Assembly (NCBI GenBank): GCA_021404565.1
Contig: JAAWWF010000002.1
Location: 248,001-312,000 of the forward strand
Length of the DNA: 64,000 nt
From: Roseivirga sp.
Lineage (GTDB): Bacteria > Bacteroidota > Bacteroidia > Cytophagales > Cyclobacteriaceae
Direction of reading: 5' to 3'
Part shown: one piece after another, positions 1 through 8,254 of the stretch
How positions within the stretch are numbered: the stretch's first letter is position 1
Layout of the letters: every line of letters begins with the position of its first letter
Program-made: the position numbers and the translations under genes
The notes under the pieces: model-generated
What the model was told of the DNA's origin: nothing
Seen by the model: only the letters and a program-made list of their open reading frames with translations
The model's database searches: none

Positions 1-991
1 TATTAGGGTCAATAGGAATGGCTGCATTGAAGTTATCACAGAAGCTGATCCAGGTGGGGTTATCCAGCATGATGATGGGCAGGTGGTTGGAGGTGTACTC
101 AAAAAGCCTTGTAAGGAGTTTATCATCATTAATGCCGTTGTTTGGTTTTTTAAGTACAAAACCAAAGTCGGCATTGGCTATTTCCTCCACGATAGTAGCA
201 TGAGGCACCAGGTAGTCTCCACCTAGCAGTTCCACAAAATCTTTGTCTTTAATTATATCGTGAAGCTTTACTAAATCGGCCTTTAGGGCACAGTACCCTA
301 CTATTTTTAGCCTGATCGTACTGTCGATCCTATGAAGCTGCTCTGTGATTTCTATGGCTTCAAAAACACCATTTGAGCCTGATATGGTACCGGAGTAGAT
401 AAGGTCAACAGTGTCGGGCAGCAGGGGGCGCTGCGTCAACGAGCCACCTTGTGGAATCTTATATTTGTTTTCAACCACTACCGCTTTTTCTGGAACAAAA
501 CGGAGTTGTTGTCGATAGACCTGCTCGGCCAGTATGAACTCATTAAAAAACGGACGGGTGGTCCATTCTTTGAAGCGCACCCATGCAGCCAGGAAGGGGC
601 GTACGATCCTGGGGAAAACATTCGTATAAAGAATGTTTTTTACATAGTTTTCGCGGATATCATACACCGTTTTGGCTCCAAATAATATTCTGTATATAAT
701 CGTAACTAGCAGTATTTCATGAGTGTTAGCTATGATAATATCAGGTTTTACTTTAAGGTATAGTTTGAAAATTCTGATGGGAGCGAAAAGACGGGGCCAC
801 GACATTCGCGCAAAGGTGCCTAAAGGGTGAAATGTGATTGAATCGTGGGCCTTTATATTTTTTGATGCAAAGCCTATGATATTAACATCATATTTACTTG
901 TTTTCGCCATCGAAAGACCAAATTTCTCGTACATGCGAGTGTCGTCAATGGGCTTGAGCACAGAAGCGATGACTACCTTGGTTTTTTGCAT
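1..991 (-). CDS. Glycosyltransferase, GT4-like (3' end outside window)
   Basis: The frame is open from an ATG at 991 down to the window edge, giving 330 codons without a stop, so the C-terminus is missing. The N-terminus (MQKTKVVIASVLKPIDDTRM) is the nucleotide-sugar transferase opening in which a beta strand is followed by a DTRMYEKF-type loop. Later segments IRENY, LIYSGTISGSNGVFEAIE and GFVLKKPNNG match the two-Rossmann GT-B pattern of capsule or LPS glycosyltransferases. It probably transfers a sugar during surface polysaccharide synthesis; donor and acceptor cannot be read. Only 38 bp separate it from divergent dapD, so the two promoters must overlap. Confidence 0.75.
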   Translation of the reverse strand, partial: MQKTKVVIASVLKPIDDTRMYEKFGLSMAKTSKYDVNIIGFASKNIKAHDSITFHPLGTFARMSWPRLFAPIRIFKLYLKVKPDIIIANTHEILLVTIIYRILFGAKTVYDIRENYVKNILYTNVFPRIVRPFLAAWVRFKEWTTRPFFNEFILAEQVYRQQLRFVPEKAVVVENKYKIPQGGSLTQRPLLPDTVDLIYSGTISGSNGVFEAIEITEQLHRIDSTIRLKIVGYCALKADLVKLHDIIKDKDFVELLGGDYLVPHATIVEEIANADFGFVLKKPNNGINDDKLLTRLFEYTSNHLPIIMLDNPTWISFCDNFNAAIPIDPN

Positions 992-1029
992 TTGCTAACT
1001 AAAGTTATAGATTTTTTCTGAAGGATTTT

Positions 1030-1842
1030 ATGGAATTGAGGGATATCATAGAGCGTGCATGGGAAGACAGAAGCTACCTGTCAGATAAGCAAACCATCAT
1101 CGCTATAAAGACAATCATTGAAGATTTGGACAGGGGGGATAAGCGTGTTGCTGAACCTACTGCCGAAGGTTGGGTGGTAAATGAATGGATTAAAAAGGCC
1201 GTGATTTTATATTTCCCAATTCAAAAAATGCAAACCATCGAGGTGGGACCTTTTGAGTTTCATGATAAGATCCGTCTGAAAGATGGTTATGCCAAAAAAG
1301 GGGTTCGCGTAGTGCCTCATGCAATTGCCCGTTACGGTGCCTATGTGAGCAAGGGGGTGATTATGATGCCTTCTTATATCAATATTGGCGCTTATGTAGA
1401 TGAAGGCACGATGGTAGATACCTGGGCTACGGTAGGCAGCTGTGCCCAAATAGGTAAAAATGTCCACCTGAGTGGTGGTGTAGGTATTGGAGGCGTTTTG
1501 GAGCCAGTGCAGGCTGCACCCGTCATTGTGGAGGATGGTGCATTTTTGGGTTCCCGCTGTATTGTGGTAGAGGGAGTAAGAATTGGAAAGGAAGCGGTAT
1601 TGGGAGCGAACGTAACCCTTACAGCCAGCTCAAAGGTGATTGATGTTACCGGTGACGAACCAGTGATTTATAAAGGTTATGTGCCGGAAAGAGCAGTGGT
1701 TATTCCCGGTTCTTACACCAAAAAATTCCCTGCAGGGGATTATAACGTGCCGGCTGCCCTGATTATCGGGAGAAGAAAGGAGAGCACGGATAAAAAGACC
1801 TCGCTTAACGATGCCTTGAGAGAGAATGATGTAGCCGTATAA
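1030..1842 (+). CDS. dapD: 2,3,4,5-tetrahydropyridine-2,6-dicarboxylate N-succinyltransferase
   Basis: This enzyme succinylates tetrahydrodipicolinate with succinyl-CoA in the succinylase branch of lysine and meso-diaminopimelate synthesis, in the cytoplasm. The 270-residue length is usual for the family. The N-terminal helical domain (ELRDIIERAWEDRS) is followed by left-handed beta-helix hexapeptide repeats, with family blocks such as MPSYINIGAYVDEGTMVDTW and GGVGIGGVLEPVQA, and a C-terminal strand around YVPERAVVIPG. It stands alone, divergent from the glycosyltransferase and followed by its own terminator. No oddities are seen. Confidence 0.96.
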   Translation: MELRDIIERAWEDRSYLSDKQTIIAIKTIIEDLDRGDKRVAEPTAEGWVVNEWIKKAVILYFPIQKMQTIEVGPFEFHDKIRLKDGYAKKGVRVVPHAIARYGAYVSKGVIMMPSYINIGAYVDEGTMVDTWATVGSCAQIGKNVHLSGGVGIGGVLEPVQAAPVIVEDGAFLGSRCIVVEGVRIGKEAVLGANVTLTASSKVIDVTGDEPVIYKGYVPERAVVIPGSYTKKFPAGDYNVPAALIIGRRKESTDKKTSLNDALRENDVAV

Positions 1843-1881
1843 GGAAATTTAATCCCGATTTGGGATAAAAACATTTTTGTG

Positions 1882-1910
1882 AGCCTCTGATCTTCAGGGG
1901 CTTATTTTTT
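1882..1910 (+). terminator. Rho-independent terminator of dapD
   Basis: A 9-bp stem (AGCCTCTGA with TCAGGGGCT, one G-T pair) closes a 3-nt loop and runs into a T-rich tail about 40 bp after the dapD stop. A smaller inverted repeat (ATCCC/GGGAT, 1852-1866) precedes it. Confidence 0.8.
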
Positions 1911-2043
1911 TGGTGTACGTTTTGATGTACCGAAAGCGTAATCATGACTTTACCAATGAGTTGGTTATGAGAACGTAGCGATGGTAGCGCTTTCACCCTA
2001 CCTGGAGAGGGGCCATAGGGTCCCTCTTTTCAGTTGTTAAGGC

Positions 2044-2829
2044 TCAGATTATTCCCAAAAACCTGTCGACATCAGCCTTGTAACTTCTGCTTACTTTCAC
2101 TTGTGTGCCATCATTCAGGTTAATCATGTATTCTGAATTCTGCAGGTGCTCAAGGCTTTTGATATTGCTTGTGTTCACAATGGCGGACTTGTGTACCCTG
2201 ATAAAGATCTCGATCGGGAGCTTCTCCTGAATTCCTTTGAGGCTTTCTCTGATCACATAGGTTTTATCATGGCAATGAATGCGGATATAGTAGTCATAGG
2301 CTTCTATCCAGCGGATATCAGCTGTATTAAGGAGTATGATTTTTCCTGAAGACCTGATCACCAACCTGGATTTATCGGTGGTGTTGGTGGACACCAGCTC
2401 TGTCGGTTGGTCATGCTGTTGTAGGTATTCGAGCAGTTGGTGAAGAGTGGCGTTCTGTATTTTCTGACTCCTGATCATGGATTTGGCCCTGTCAACCGAC
2501 TCAAAGAAACGTGTATTCGTAAAAGGTTTGAGCAGATAATCAAGTGCATGATGCTCAAAAGCCTGCACAGCAAACTCATCAAAGGCAGTGATAAAAATGG
2601 TGGCCGGAGGAGATTTAATGGACTTTAATACCTCAAAGCCGCTAATGGCCGGCATTTGAATGTCAAGAAACAAGAGATCACATGGACCTTGCTGTAGGTA
2701 TTCTATTGCCTCCATACCATCTTTACAGCTTTTGACCAGTTCAACTTCCACAACCTCTGTCAACAGGCTTTTCAGACCTTCTCTGGCAGTTTTCTCATCG
2801 TCTACTATTACTGCCTTAATCGGATTCAT
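2044..2829 (-). CDS. LytTR-family response regulator
   Basis: A receiver domain (about residues 4-120) carries the acidic pair D10/D11, phospho-acceptor D56 in FLDIQMP and the conserved Lys of the LLKPF motif. It is followed by a LytTR DNA-binding domain (about 150-258) with IRWIEAYDYYIRIHC and FIRVHKSAIVN. The chosen start, MNPIKAVIVDDE, fits the receiver fold; an in-frame upstream extension of 28 residues would lie inside the kinase gene and is rejected. The start overlaps the upstream kinase by 14 bp, so translation is probably coupled and the two form a two-component pair. Targets are unknown. Confidence 0.93.
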   Translation of the reverse strand: MNPIKAVIVDDEKTAREGLKSLLTEVVEVELVKSCKDGMEAIEYLQQGPCDLLFLDIQMPAISGFEVLKSIKSPPATIFITAFDEFAVQAFEHHALDYLLKPFTNTRFFESVDRAKSMIRSQKIQNATLHQLLEYLQQHDQPTELVSTNTTDKSRLVIRSSGKIILLNTADIRWIEAYDYYIRIHCHDKTYVIRESLKGIQEKLPIEIFIRVHKSAIVNTSNIKSLEHLQNSEYMINLNDGTQVKVSRSYKADVDRFLGII

Positions 2830-3853
2830 CGGTGTTGATTTTAAGGGGCAATGTAATTCTGGCAATAACTCCTTCATTTTTGTTCTGAAGGCTGAAGCCA
2901 TAATTGTCACCATTATAGAGCGCTGACAGTCGCTTAATGGTATTGGATAAACCTATGCCTTGCTGGTCTTTCAGTCGCCAGTTTTCGGCTAAAGCAGGGC
3001 CGGTATTATATACAGATATGTGCAGCTTGTCCTTTAGCATTCTGGTTTTGAGAATCAGCTCTGAGGGCCCCAGGTTTTTGGAGATTCCGTGTTTAAAAGC
3101 ATTTTCAATGATGGGTTGTAGGAGTAACTGCGGTATCAGGATATTATCTGTAGAGGAGTCTGTGTCCAATTTGATTGATAAGTGATCTTCAAACCGTATC
3201 TGTTCTATTTCCAGGTAGGCTTTTAGTGCAGAAAGTTCATCCTTCAGGGGTGTAAACTGCGCTTTTTGCCCGCTAAGTGAGTTTCTCAGCAAATCACTGA
3301 TTTTAGAGATCATTTCCGTAGCCTGCTCATATTTTTTGGTCCTTATCAGCATAGAAACGGTGTTATGGGCATTAAAAAGGAAGTGGGGCTGAAGCTGCAT
3401 GCGAAGCGTTTCCAGCTGGGCATTGGCTAGTTGTGCCTGTAACCTGGCTGCTTCTTCCGTTTTTATTTGATATCCGCGATAAAGTTCGACTATAAAGAAA
3501 ATGATCAGCAATACCCAGGCGATGATAATGGACTCCATATAATAAAAGAAGGTGACCCTGGAAAAGAACTCGTCCAGTGAAACGATGGAGAATGAATATT
3601 TACCTGCCAGGGTACCCGAGATAAAATAGCTAAACCATGCAAAGAGGTTCTTGACAATACCCAGTAGAATTCCCAGGCCAATAATAGTGGCGATTCGCCT
3701 CGCTACGGGCAGACTGGCTGTTTTTGAAAAGAGCCTTAATACCGGAAGCGTCATAAGCATCCAGAAAACCAGTCCGGGAAAGTACTGATACCAGAAAAAG
3801 GGCCCATTGGTAAAGAGCCCGTTCTTCTTAAGTCCGTCAATGGCCATAAACAA
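2816..3853 (-). CDS. LytS/YehU-type sensor histidine kinase
   Basis: This membrane sensor has several N-terminal hydrophobic segments, then a His_kinase domain with the acceptor in LQPHFLFNAHN (H157 counted from the TTG start) and an ATPase with PIIENAFKHGI and GIGLSNTIKRL. It should phosphorylate the overlapping LytTR regulator. The start is uncertain. The frame is open to 3907 and the upstream codons read PIHIVIIGWLLFMAI, a membrane helix that a TTG (3853) or ATG (3847) start would cut. CTG (3889, 3898) or ATT (3907) are the only candidates that keep it whole; no ATG, GTG or TTG lies there. Confidence 0.88.
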   Translation of the reverse strand: MFMAIDGLKKNGLFTNGPFFWYQYFPGLVFWMLMTLPVLRLFSKTASLPVARRIATIIGLGILLGIVKNLFAWFSYFISGTLAGKYSFSIVSLDEFFSRVTFFYYMESIIIAWVLLIIFFIVELYRGYQIKTEEAARLQAQLANAQLETLRMQLQPHFLFNAHNTVSMLIRTKKYEQATEMISKISDLLRNSLSGQKAQFTPLKDELSALKAYLEIEQIRFEDHLSIKLDTDSSTDNILIPQLLLQPIIENAFKHGISKNLGPSELILKTRMLKDKLHISVYNTGPALAENWRLKDQQGIGLSNTIKRLSALYNGDNYGFSLQNKNEGVIARITLPLKINTDESD

Positions 3854-3955
3854 TAGCCACCCGATAATAACGATATGTATGGGTTTCAGCTTTTTCAGTC
3901 TGTCAATTTATTAATTATCCCGGATTGACCGGTTCTGACTTACGCCATTTGCCCT

Positions 3956-4759
3956 TCACTTCTTTCTGGAGAGTGATTTGATCAACTCTTCAAACTTGGC
4001 TGTCATTTGCTCATAGCTCAGTTTTTCAGTCATGATGGTGTCCATACTTCTGACCGGTGCTGAATGTACCACATAATGAAAATCCTTATCCGGAGTCTTG
4101 CTTTTGCGGGCTTCCACGGTCTTTTTCAATCCTGCAATTGCCTCGTTGATCAGTTTAATGGCCTCCTGAATCTTACCGGCTTCCTGATAAGATTGAAAAA
4201 AGATACCCGGTAACTGAAAGGAGGAGTAGGCCCCGTTATAATCGAGGGTAGCCACCTCTGCGTTTACAAGCTCCACTACTTTGGCATGATTCCCCATTTT
4301 TCTATAGCGTTCGGCTACATTCCACACCTGACCGATCATGCCGTTGCGATCTTCGGGAATAGGCTTGTATTTGGCTCGGTATTCTTTAATCTTTTCCTCA
4401 ACGAGCTCATGCTTTTCGAAAGCCCGAAACTGAATCTGGAGGTATCGTTGCCAGGAGGCCCGGCCTCGGGGAGAATCCTCTTCCAGAAAATTGGCATAAG
4501 CTGCGGCCGCCTCTTTGGGCATAAAGTTCCAGAAATAGGTTTCGCCCAGGTAGAAGAGCTCATCTCCGAACAGCCCCTCGGTCATGACCCTTGACTGAAA
4601 GGGTTTGGTATTTTGAATTCGCTGGTTTTCAGGGTGCAGGTCTACCGCATTGTACATAAGAACCAGCGCTTCTGAGGGCAATAGCTTGCTGTTTTGCTGG
4701 CTGAAGGCCACAGAAGTTAATAGCATAAGTGCCATTGTGAAAATAAACTGCTTTTTCAT
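3956..4759 (-). CDS. Exported TPR-like helical protein, function unknown
   Basis: A Sec signal peptide (MKKQFIFTMALMLLTSVAFS, cleavage near AFSQQ) precedes about 245 residues of helical repeat. Segments such as AVDLHPENQRIQ, LFYLGETYFWNFMPKEAAAA and AGKIQEAIKLINEAIAGL resemble degenerate tetratricopeptide repeats. No catalytic motif is visible. It lies 20 bp downstream of the DinB-like gene and upstream of the kinase gene, so it may be transcribed with both. A role in sensing or in holding partners in the periplasm is inference only. Confidence 0.75.
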   Translation of the reverse strand: MKKQFIFTMALMLLTSVAFSQQNSKLLPSEALVLMYNAVDLHPENQRIQNTKPFQSRVMTEGLFGDELFYLGETYFWNFMPKEAAAAYANFLEEDSPRGRASWQRYLQIQFRAFEKHELVEEKIKEYRAKYKPIPEDRNGMIGQVWNVAERYRKMGNHAKVVELVNAEVATLDYNGAYSSFQLPGIFFQSYQEAGKIQEAIKLINEAIAGLKKTVEARKSKTPDKDFHYVVHSAPVRSMDTIMTEKLSYEQMTAKFEELIKSLSRKK

Positions 4760-4779
4760 AAGAGTAGATGGAGTTTTGA

Positions 4780-5325
4780 TTAGTCAATGAAACCGGGAGG
4801 TGTGATGCCTTTAAGCCTGAGGTAGACCGTCATCTGACCCCGATGATGAGCTGCATGCTCGCGCATTACATGGAGTATCTCAGCATAACTGCGTGTGGTA
4901 CTGGCTTCAATAGGATTGCCCCAGGGGCTTGTTTTAGCCAAATCGGCTTCTGTAATGGTTTTGAGAATACCTTCAGCATAGTCAAATGACTCGCTTAGCA
5001 TTTTCAAAATTTCCTCTTTGGATTTTCCTTCCGCCTTCAGGCTTTCTCTGTCAATGGGAAAATCCTGACCTCCTGATATGGAAGAGAACATGTAATTCCC
5101 TCCGGTAACATGTATTAGTATTTCTCCAAAGGAGCGGACCTCATCAGAGGGTTTATAACTCATATGTGCTTCGGGCATGGCCTCAGCTATTTGAAGGGTA
5201 TAGATTTTATGCCTCTTCCAGGCCTTTAAAAAGTCTTTGCCAAAATCAGTTGTTGCCTCGATTTGGGCGGTTGATGAAAATGCGGTGCAAAGTGCCAGAC
5301 AGAAAGTAATAAGCTTAAATTTCAT
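4780..5325 (-). CDS. Exported DinB-family (DUF664-like) putative metal-dependent protein
   Basis: A signal peptide (MKFKLITFCLALCTAFSS) is followed by a four-helix DinB-like domain. The first metal ligand is probably the His of SFGEILIHVTGGN, and the others lie in VMREHAAHHRGQMTVYLRLKG, the family hallmark before the TPPG end. The start at 5325 was chosen because it gives a clean signal peptide 23 bp after the upstream hydrolase gene; a longer version would overlap that gene by 67 bp. DinB-fold proteins include thiol-dependent transferases and many of unknown role. Export to the periplasm is the unusual point. Its substrate is unknown. Confidence 0.85.
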   Translation of the reverse strand: MKFKLITFCLALCTAFSSTAQIEATTDFGKDFLKAWKRHKIYTLQIAEAMPEAHMSYKPSDEVRSFGEILIHVTGGNYMFSSISGGQDFPIDRESLKAEGKSKEEILKMLSESFDYAEGILKTITEADLAKTSPWGNPIEASTTRSYAEILHVMREHAAHHRGQMTVYLRLKGITPPGFID

Positions 5326-5348
5326 TTTGAGAATGGTTTGTGAGTCGT

Positions 5349-6029
5349 TTAGCGGGATTGGGCGAGAAGCCAATCGTAAAAGGTTTTGTCTTTGAACAGG
5401 TCGGGCCAAATCCAATGATCTCCGTTTTGAATCGTGAGCAGCTCGGCCTTAGCCCCACAGCCTTCCAGCTTTGAAATAAGCTTTTGAGAGCCTGAATAGG
5501 GGGTGATCGAGTCTTTGTTGCCATGATAAGCCCTGATGGCTACCTCTTTTGCATTGCAAATGGTCTTGGTATTGCCACCACCTGCGATGGGTGCTGCTGC
5601 AGCAAACAAATCGGGGAACTTGGAAATGGCGCTCCAGGTGCCGTAGCCTCCCATACTGTAGCCTGTGACATAAATACGGTTTTTGTCTACGTTATACCCC
5701 CGGAGCACCTCGCTCAACAAGGCATCATAATCAACAGTAGACCAGCTACAGCCTAGATTGCAATGCGGAGCGACAACCATGAATGGAAAATCAATTCCTG
5801 CCTGTTCGGCATATTTCTTTGGATGATGTTTGGTGTTTGAGCCATCTCCTCCATGCAGAAACAGGATAAGGGGAGCGCCTTTTCCTTCTTTGGAGTATTT
5901 ATCGGGTAGAGCTACGCGATAATTGAGGTTCTGTGATTGCAGTACCTTGTTTTCTCCAAGATCTGCCTGGGCCTGAAGCTGAGTGTTGAATAAAAGGCCA
6001 CAAACGAATAACAAACAGCAGAACTTCAT
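5349..6029 (-). CDS. Exported alpha/beta hydrolase, esterase/PHB-depolymerase-like
   Basis: The signal peptide ends near LQAQA. The alpha/beta-hydrolase triad is readable: nucleophile S125 in GYSMGG, Asp173 in HGNKDSITP and His205 in NGDHWIW. The oxyanion region is LILFLHGGDG. The fold type (YRVALPDKYSKEGKGAPLI start) is that of secreted esterases, LpqC-like or peptidase-like hydrolases. It is the first gene of the minus-strand run 6029 to 2044. Substrate is unknown; the Cys pair in APHCNLGCSW may form a disulfide. Confidence 0.87.
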   Translation of the reverse strand: MKFCCLLFVCGLLFNTQLQAQADLGENKVLQSQNLNYRVALPDKYSKEGKGAPLILFLHGGDGSNTKHHPKKYAEQAGIDFPFMVVAPHCNLGCSWSTVDYDALLSEVLRGYNVDKNRIYVTGYSMGGYGTWSAISKFPDLFAAAAPIAGGGNTKTICNAKEVAIRAYHGNKDSITPYSGSQKLISKLEGCGAKAELLTIQNGDHWIWPDLFKDKTFYDWLLAQSR

Positions 6030-6206
6030 GGTATTACTTTTGTAGTGGTGAAACTGATCATGAGTCGATGCGTTCTCATTAGTCAGTAAGCTGAAAGCAC
6101 AATGATGCGAAGCGAAAGGAGCCTGATGTGAACGCCTTGTGGGAGTATTCCATTTTGGGCATCATGTTATTTTCTGATCAGGTTTTCAGATAAATAATGA
6201 AAAGCG

Positions 6207-6214
6207 TACTTTTG
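6207..6214 (+). promoter_or_regulatory. Probable Bacteroidota -7 element (TAnnTTTG)
   Basis: TACTTTTG matches the Bacteroidota -7 consensus exactly and sits 28 bp before the ATG of the TPR lipoprotein. A T-run (6183-6186) lies near the expected -33 position but is not a clear TTG. Its place inside an upstream in-frame extension argues for the downstream start at 6242. Confidence 0.5.
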
Positions 6215-6241
6215 CGTTCGATTTTTGAATTCGAGATAAAG

Positions 6242-6838
6242 ATGAAAAAGAATATATATCTGTTGATCGTGATGATGGCCGTTTTATGGTCGTGTGGGGA
6301 TGACGTTACCAGGGAGGCCGATCAACTCTTCAATGGTGGTCAATATCAAGCTGCTATTGATTCATATACGGAGTACCTGACTACAAAGCCAAAAGATATC
6401 AAGTCGCTCTACAATCGCGGCAGAGCCTTTGAAGAGCTTGGCCAATTGGAAAATGCCAGAAAGGATTTTACCAGAGTGCTCGACTTAGATAGTGATAACG
6501 TCAGCGCCAATATGAGCATGGGCAAGTATTGGTATGGCAAAAAAAGCTACCAGCGTGCTATCAACTTCTTCGATAAAGTGATTCAGGTGGATGGTCGTGT
6601 TTCCGATGCCTATATGTTTAAAGGTCGCTGTTACCATCAAATGGGGGAGTTTGAAGATGCTATGAATGGTTATAACCAGGCCATAGACTTCGATAAGAAA
6701 AACGCAGAGGCCTTTTTATTCAGAGGTGCCCTGCGTGTAGCGCTGAACCAGAAGCGAAAAGCTTGTGCTGACCTGACAAGGGCCAATGCTTTAGGTGCTG
6801 CAGATGCCGGAGCGGCTCTGAGCAAGCACTGTAAGTAG
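6242..6838 (+). CDS. TPR-repeat lipoprotein
   Basis: The protein has 198 residues: a lipoprotein signal (LLIVMMAVLWSC, lipidated Cys about residue 18) followed by about four tetratricopeptide repeats covering the rest, for example AAIDSYTEYLTTKPKD, ARKDFTRVLDLDSDN and AINFFDKVIQVDGRV. TPR lipoproteins of this type scaffold envelope complexes. The start at 6242 was chosen because the 15 residues upstream are poor as a signal peptide and overlap a likely promoter. It is a single gene with its own terminator. Partner unknown. Confidence 0.88.
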   Translation: MKKNIYLLIVMMAVLWSCGDDVTREADQLFNGGQYQAAIDSYTEYLTTKPKDIKSLYNRGRAFEELGQLENARKDFTRVLDLDSDNVSANMSMGKYWYGKKSYQRAINFFDKVIQVDGRVSDAYMFKGRCYHQMGEFEDAMNGYNQAIDFDKKNAEAFLFRGALRVALNQKRKACADLTRANALGAADAGAALSKHCK

Positions 6839-6860
6839 TTCTTCGAGATACTTCTGATAT

Positions 6861-6901
6861 AAAGAAAGCCCCTTTATGTATTGCATAAAGGGGCTTTCTT
6901 T
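6861..6901. terminator. Strong hairpin terminator after the TPR lipoprotein
   Basis: A perfect 18-bp stem (6861-6878 with 6884-6901) closes a 5-nt loop, A-rich on the left and T-rich on the right, so it can terminate in both directions. It begins 22 bp after the TPR lipoprotein stop. Confidence 0.88.
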
Positions 6902-7145
6902 ATTGAGTCATCCATTTATAATTATTTTACTTGTGTGGCTTTTCTGACGAAGGAGACCATAAATGGCCACTTTCACTTCTTTAATGTCCTGTATGACGAA
7001 AAAGGCCGTGCAGCTTTGGCACGCTTTTAGTATCTTGTAAGACCTTAAGTAAAATTTTTATTGCTTAACTCTGAAGGAAGGTTTAAGGACCTAACGAAAC
7101 TTTTGCAGGAAGCAAATCACGTATTTATTAAAAACTCAAACTGAA
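6902..7145. other. Intergenic stretch, no gene seen
   Basis: With the terminator this makes 307 bp without a gene. No coding frame of any quality is present. AACTTTTG (7098-7105), one mismatch from the -7 consensus, lies 40 bp before the next ATG and may be its promoter. Nothing else was recognised. Confidence 0.5.
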
Positions 7146-7535
7146 ATGAAAAAAGTATTAAACCTTAAGAACTCTGTAGCTTTTTTGATGTTGCTGGGAG
7201 CTATGGTCACTTTTATGGCCATGGACAAAGCGCCAGCTTATGATCCTACTGGTACATGGAATTACGAAATAGAAACTCCTGACGGTGCAATCTCCGGAGA
7301 TATGAGTATTGCGAAGACAGATGGTGAATTCGAGGTGTCGGTAGAAACCGATGATTTCGGTACGCTGGAGCTGGAAGATGTTGAAGTCAAAGATAATGAG
7401 ATGACTGCCAGTGTAGATGTACAGGGTGTTACTGCTGAATTTGAAGTAGAATTTGATGGTGACGAGATGAGCGGTATCATTCTCTACGGTGGTGAGGAAT
7501 TACCGATTGTAGCAGAAAGAGAAAAGTCCAAGTAG
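7146..7535 (+). CDS. Small exported acidic protein, copy 1 of a tandem pair
   Basis: The protein has 129 residues with an N-terminal signal (VAFLMLLGAMVTFMAM) and a mature part starting near YDPTGTWNYEIETPDG. The mature part is almost all beta strand, very acidic, and alternates Glu/Asp with Val/Leu (TLELEDVEVKDNEMTA, EFEVEFDGDEMSG). That pattern resembles the small lipocalin-like or DUF-type domains that follow amidohydrolases, where GTW opens a barrel. No catalytic residue is recognised. It is paralogous to the next gene, and the leader sequence and terminator are duplicated with it. Function is unknown. Confidence 0.82.
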   Translation: MKKVLNLKNSVAFLMLLGAMVTFMAMDKAPAYDPTGTWNYEIETPDGAISGDMSIAKTDGEFEVSVETDDFGTLELEDVEVKDNEMTASVDVQGVTAEFEVEFDGDEMSGIILYGGEELPIVAEREKSK

Positions 7536-7560
7536 GACTCCATTAGGATAGAAAACACAA

Positions 7561-7589
7561 AAGGTCTGGTGTCTGCCAGACCTTTTTTT
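7561..7589 (+). terminator. Terminator of tandem copy 1
   Basis: A 9-bp perfect stem (AAGGTCTGG with CCAGACCTT) with a 6-nt loop is followed by seven T. The same stem sequence recurs after copy 2. Confidence 0.88.
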
Positions 7590-7729
7590 GTTGCTGTATT
7601 TTATCAAGTATAACGTGGTATTTGTTTTTAGCAAACGGTTTTTATAAAAATTAGTAGTCGAAGCAACCGATGGTCATCGAATTGCATCAATAAGCTGAAT
7701 CATTATTTTTTACAAAACTCAAACCGAAA

Positions 7730-8119
7730 ATGAAAAGCGTTTTAAACCTCAAAACAACAATTGCGATGGCACCGCTCGTGTTATCCCTGGTCGGATTCAC
7801 GGGAACGAATACAGCTTATGATCCTGTGGGAACATGGATTTGTGAAATCGAGAGTCCTGATGGTGATATCAGTACCAAGATCACGATCGCTCAAAACGAA
7901 GAGAAGGAATACGAAGTGGCCGTCATCACACAAGAGTATGGTACACTCGAACTCTCTGATGTTGAAATAGAAGGAACTGAAATGACGGGCAATGTAGAAG
8001 TTGCTGGTGGTGTTGCTGATTTTGAACTGGCCTTCGATGGAGATGAAGTAGAAGGAACCATCTATTTTGGGGAAGATGAGCTTCCTCTTACAGGGGAAAG
8101 AGAAAAGGGCGAAGGATAA
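7730..8119 (+). CDS. Small exported acidic protein, copy 2 of a tandem pair
   Basis: At 129 residues it is the same length as copy 1 and aligns without gaps over most of its span: YDPVGTWICEIESPDGDIS, YGTLELSDVEIEGTEMTGN and DFELAFDGDEVEGTIYFG. The N-terminal signal differs more than the mature part. The 20 bp before the ATG and the terminator stem are also alike, so the whole transcription unit was duplicated. Each copy has its own terminator and so is probably separately expressed. The mature domain has one Cys that copy 1 lacks. Function unknown. Confidence 0.82.
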   Translation: MKSVLNLKTTIAMAPLVLSLVGFTGTNTAYDPVGTWICEIESPDGDISTKITIAQNEEKEYEVAVITQEYGTLELSDVEIEGTEMTGNVEVAGGVADFELAFDGDEVEGTIYFGEDELPLTGEREKGEG

Positions 8120-8150
8120 GATAAGAAGTTGGATAGAAAACGATTAGACG

Positions 8151-8181
8151 AAAGGTCTGGCCCCCGCCAGACCTTTTTTTT
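8151..8181 (+). terminator. Terminator of tandem copy 2
   Basis: A 10-bp perfect stem (AAAGGTCTGG with CCAGACCTTT) and a 6-nt loop are followed by a T-run. The stem core is the same as in the copy 1 terminator. Confidence 0.88.
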
Positions 8182-8254
8182 GGTTTAGTTACTGTGGTGT
8201 ATAGGGCGGCATCGTTCGCAGCGGGACGCTACGAACAGAGTGTATGTTTTATAT

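Noticed and set aside
1207-1467. Open frame antisense to dapD
   Set aside because: It lies opposite a well-conserved gene, has no signal or domain, and its composition mirrors the sense codons.
2830-2913. N-terminal extension of the LytTR regulator
   Set aside because: It lies inside the kinase gene, and the receiver fold begins at MNPIKAVIVDDE.
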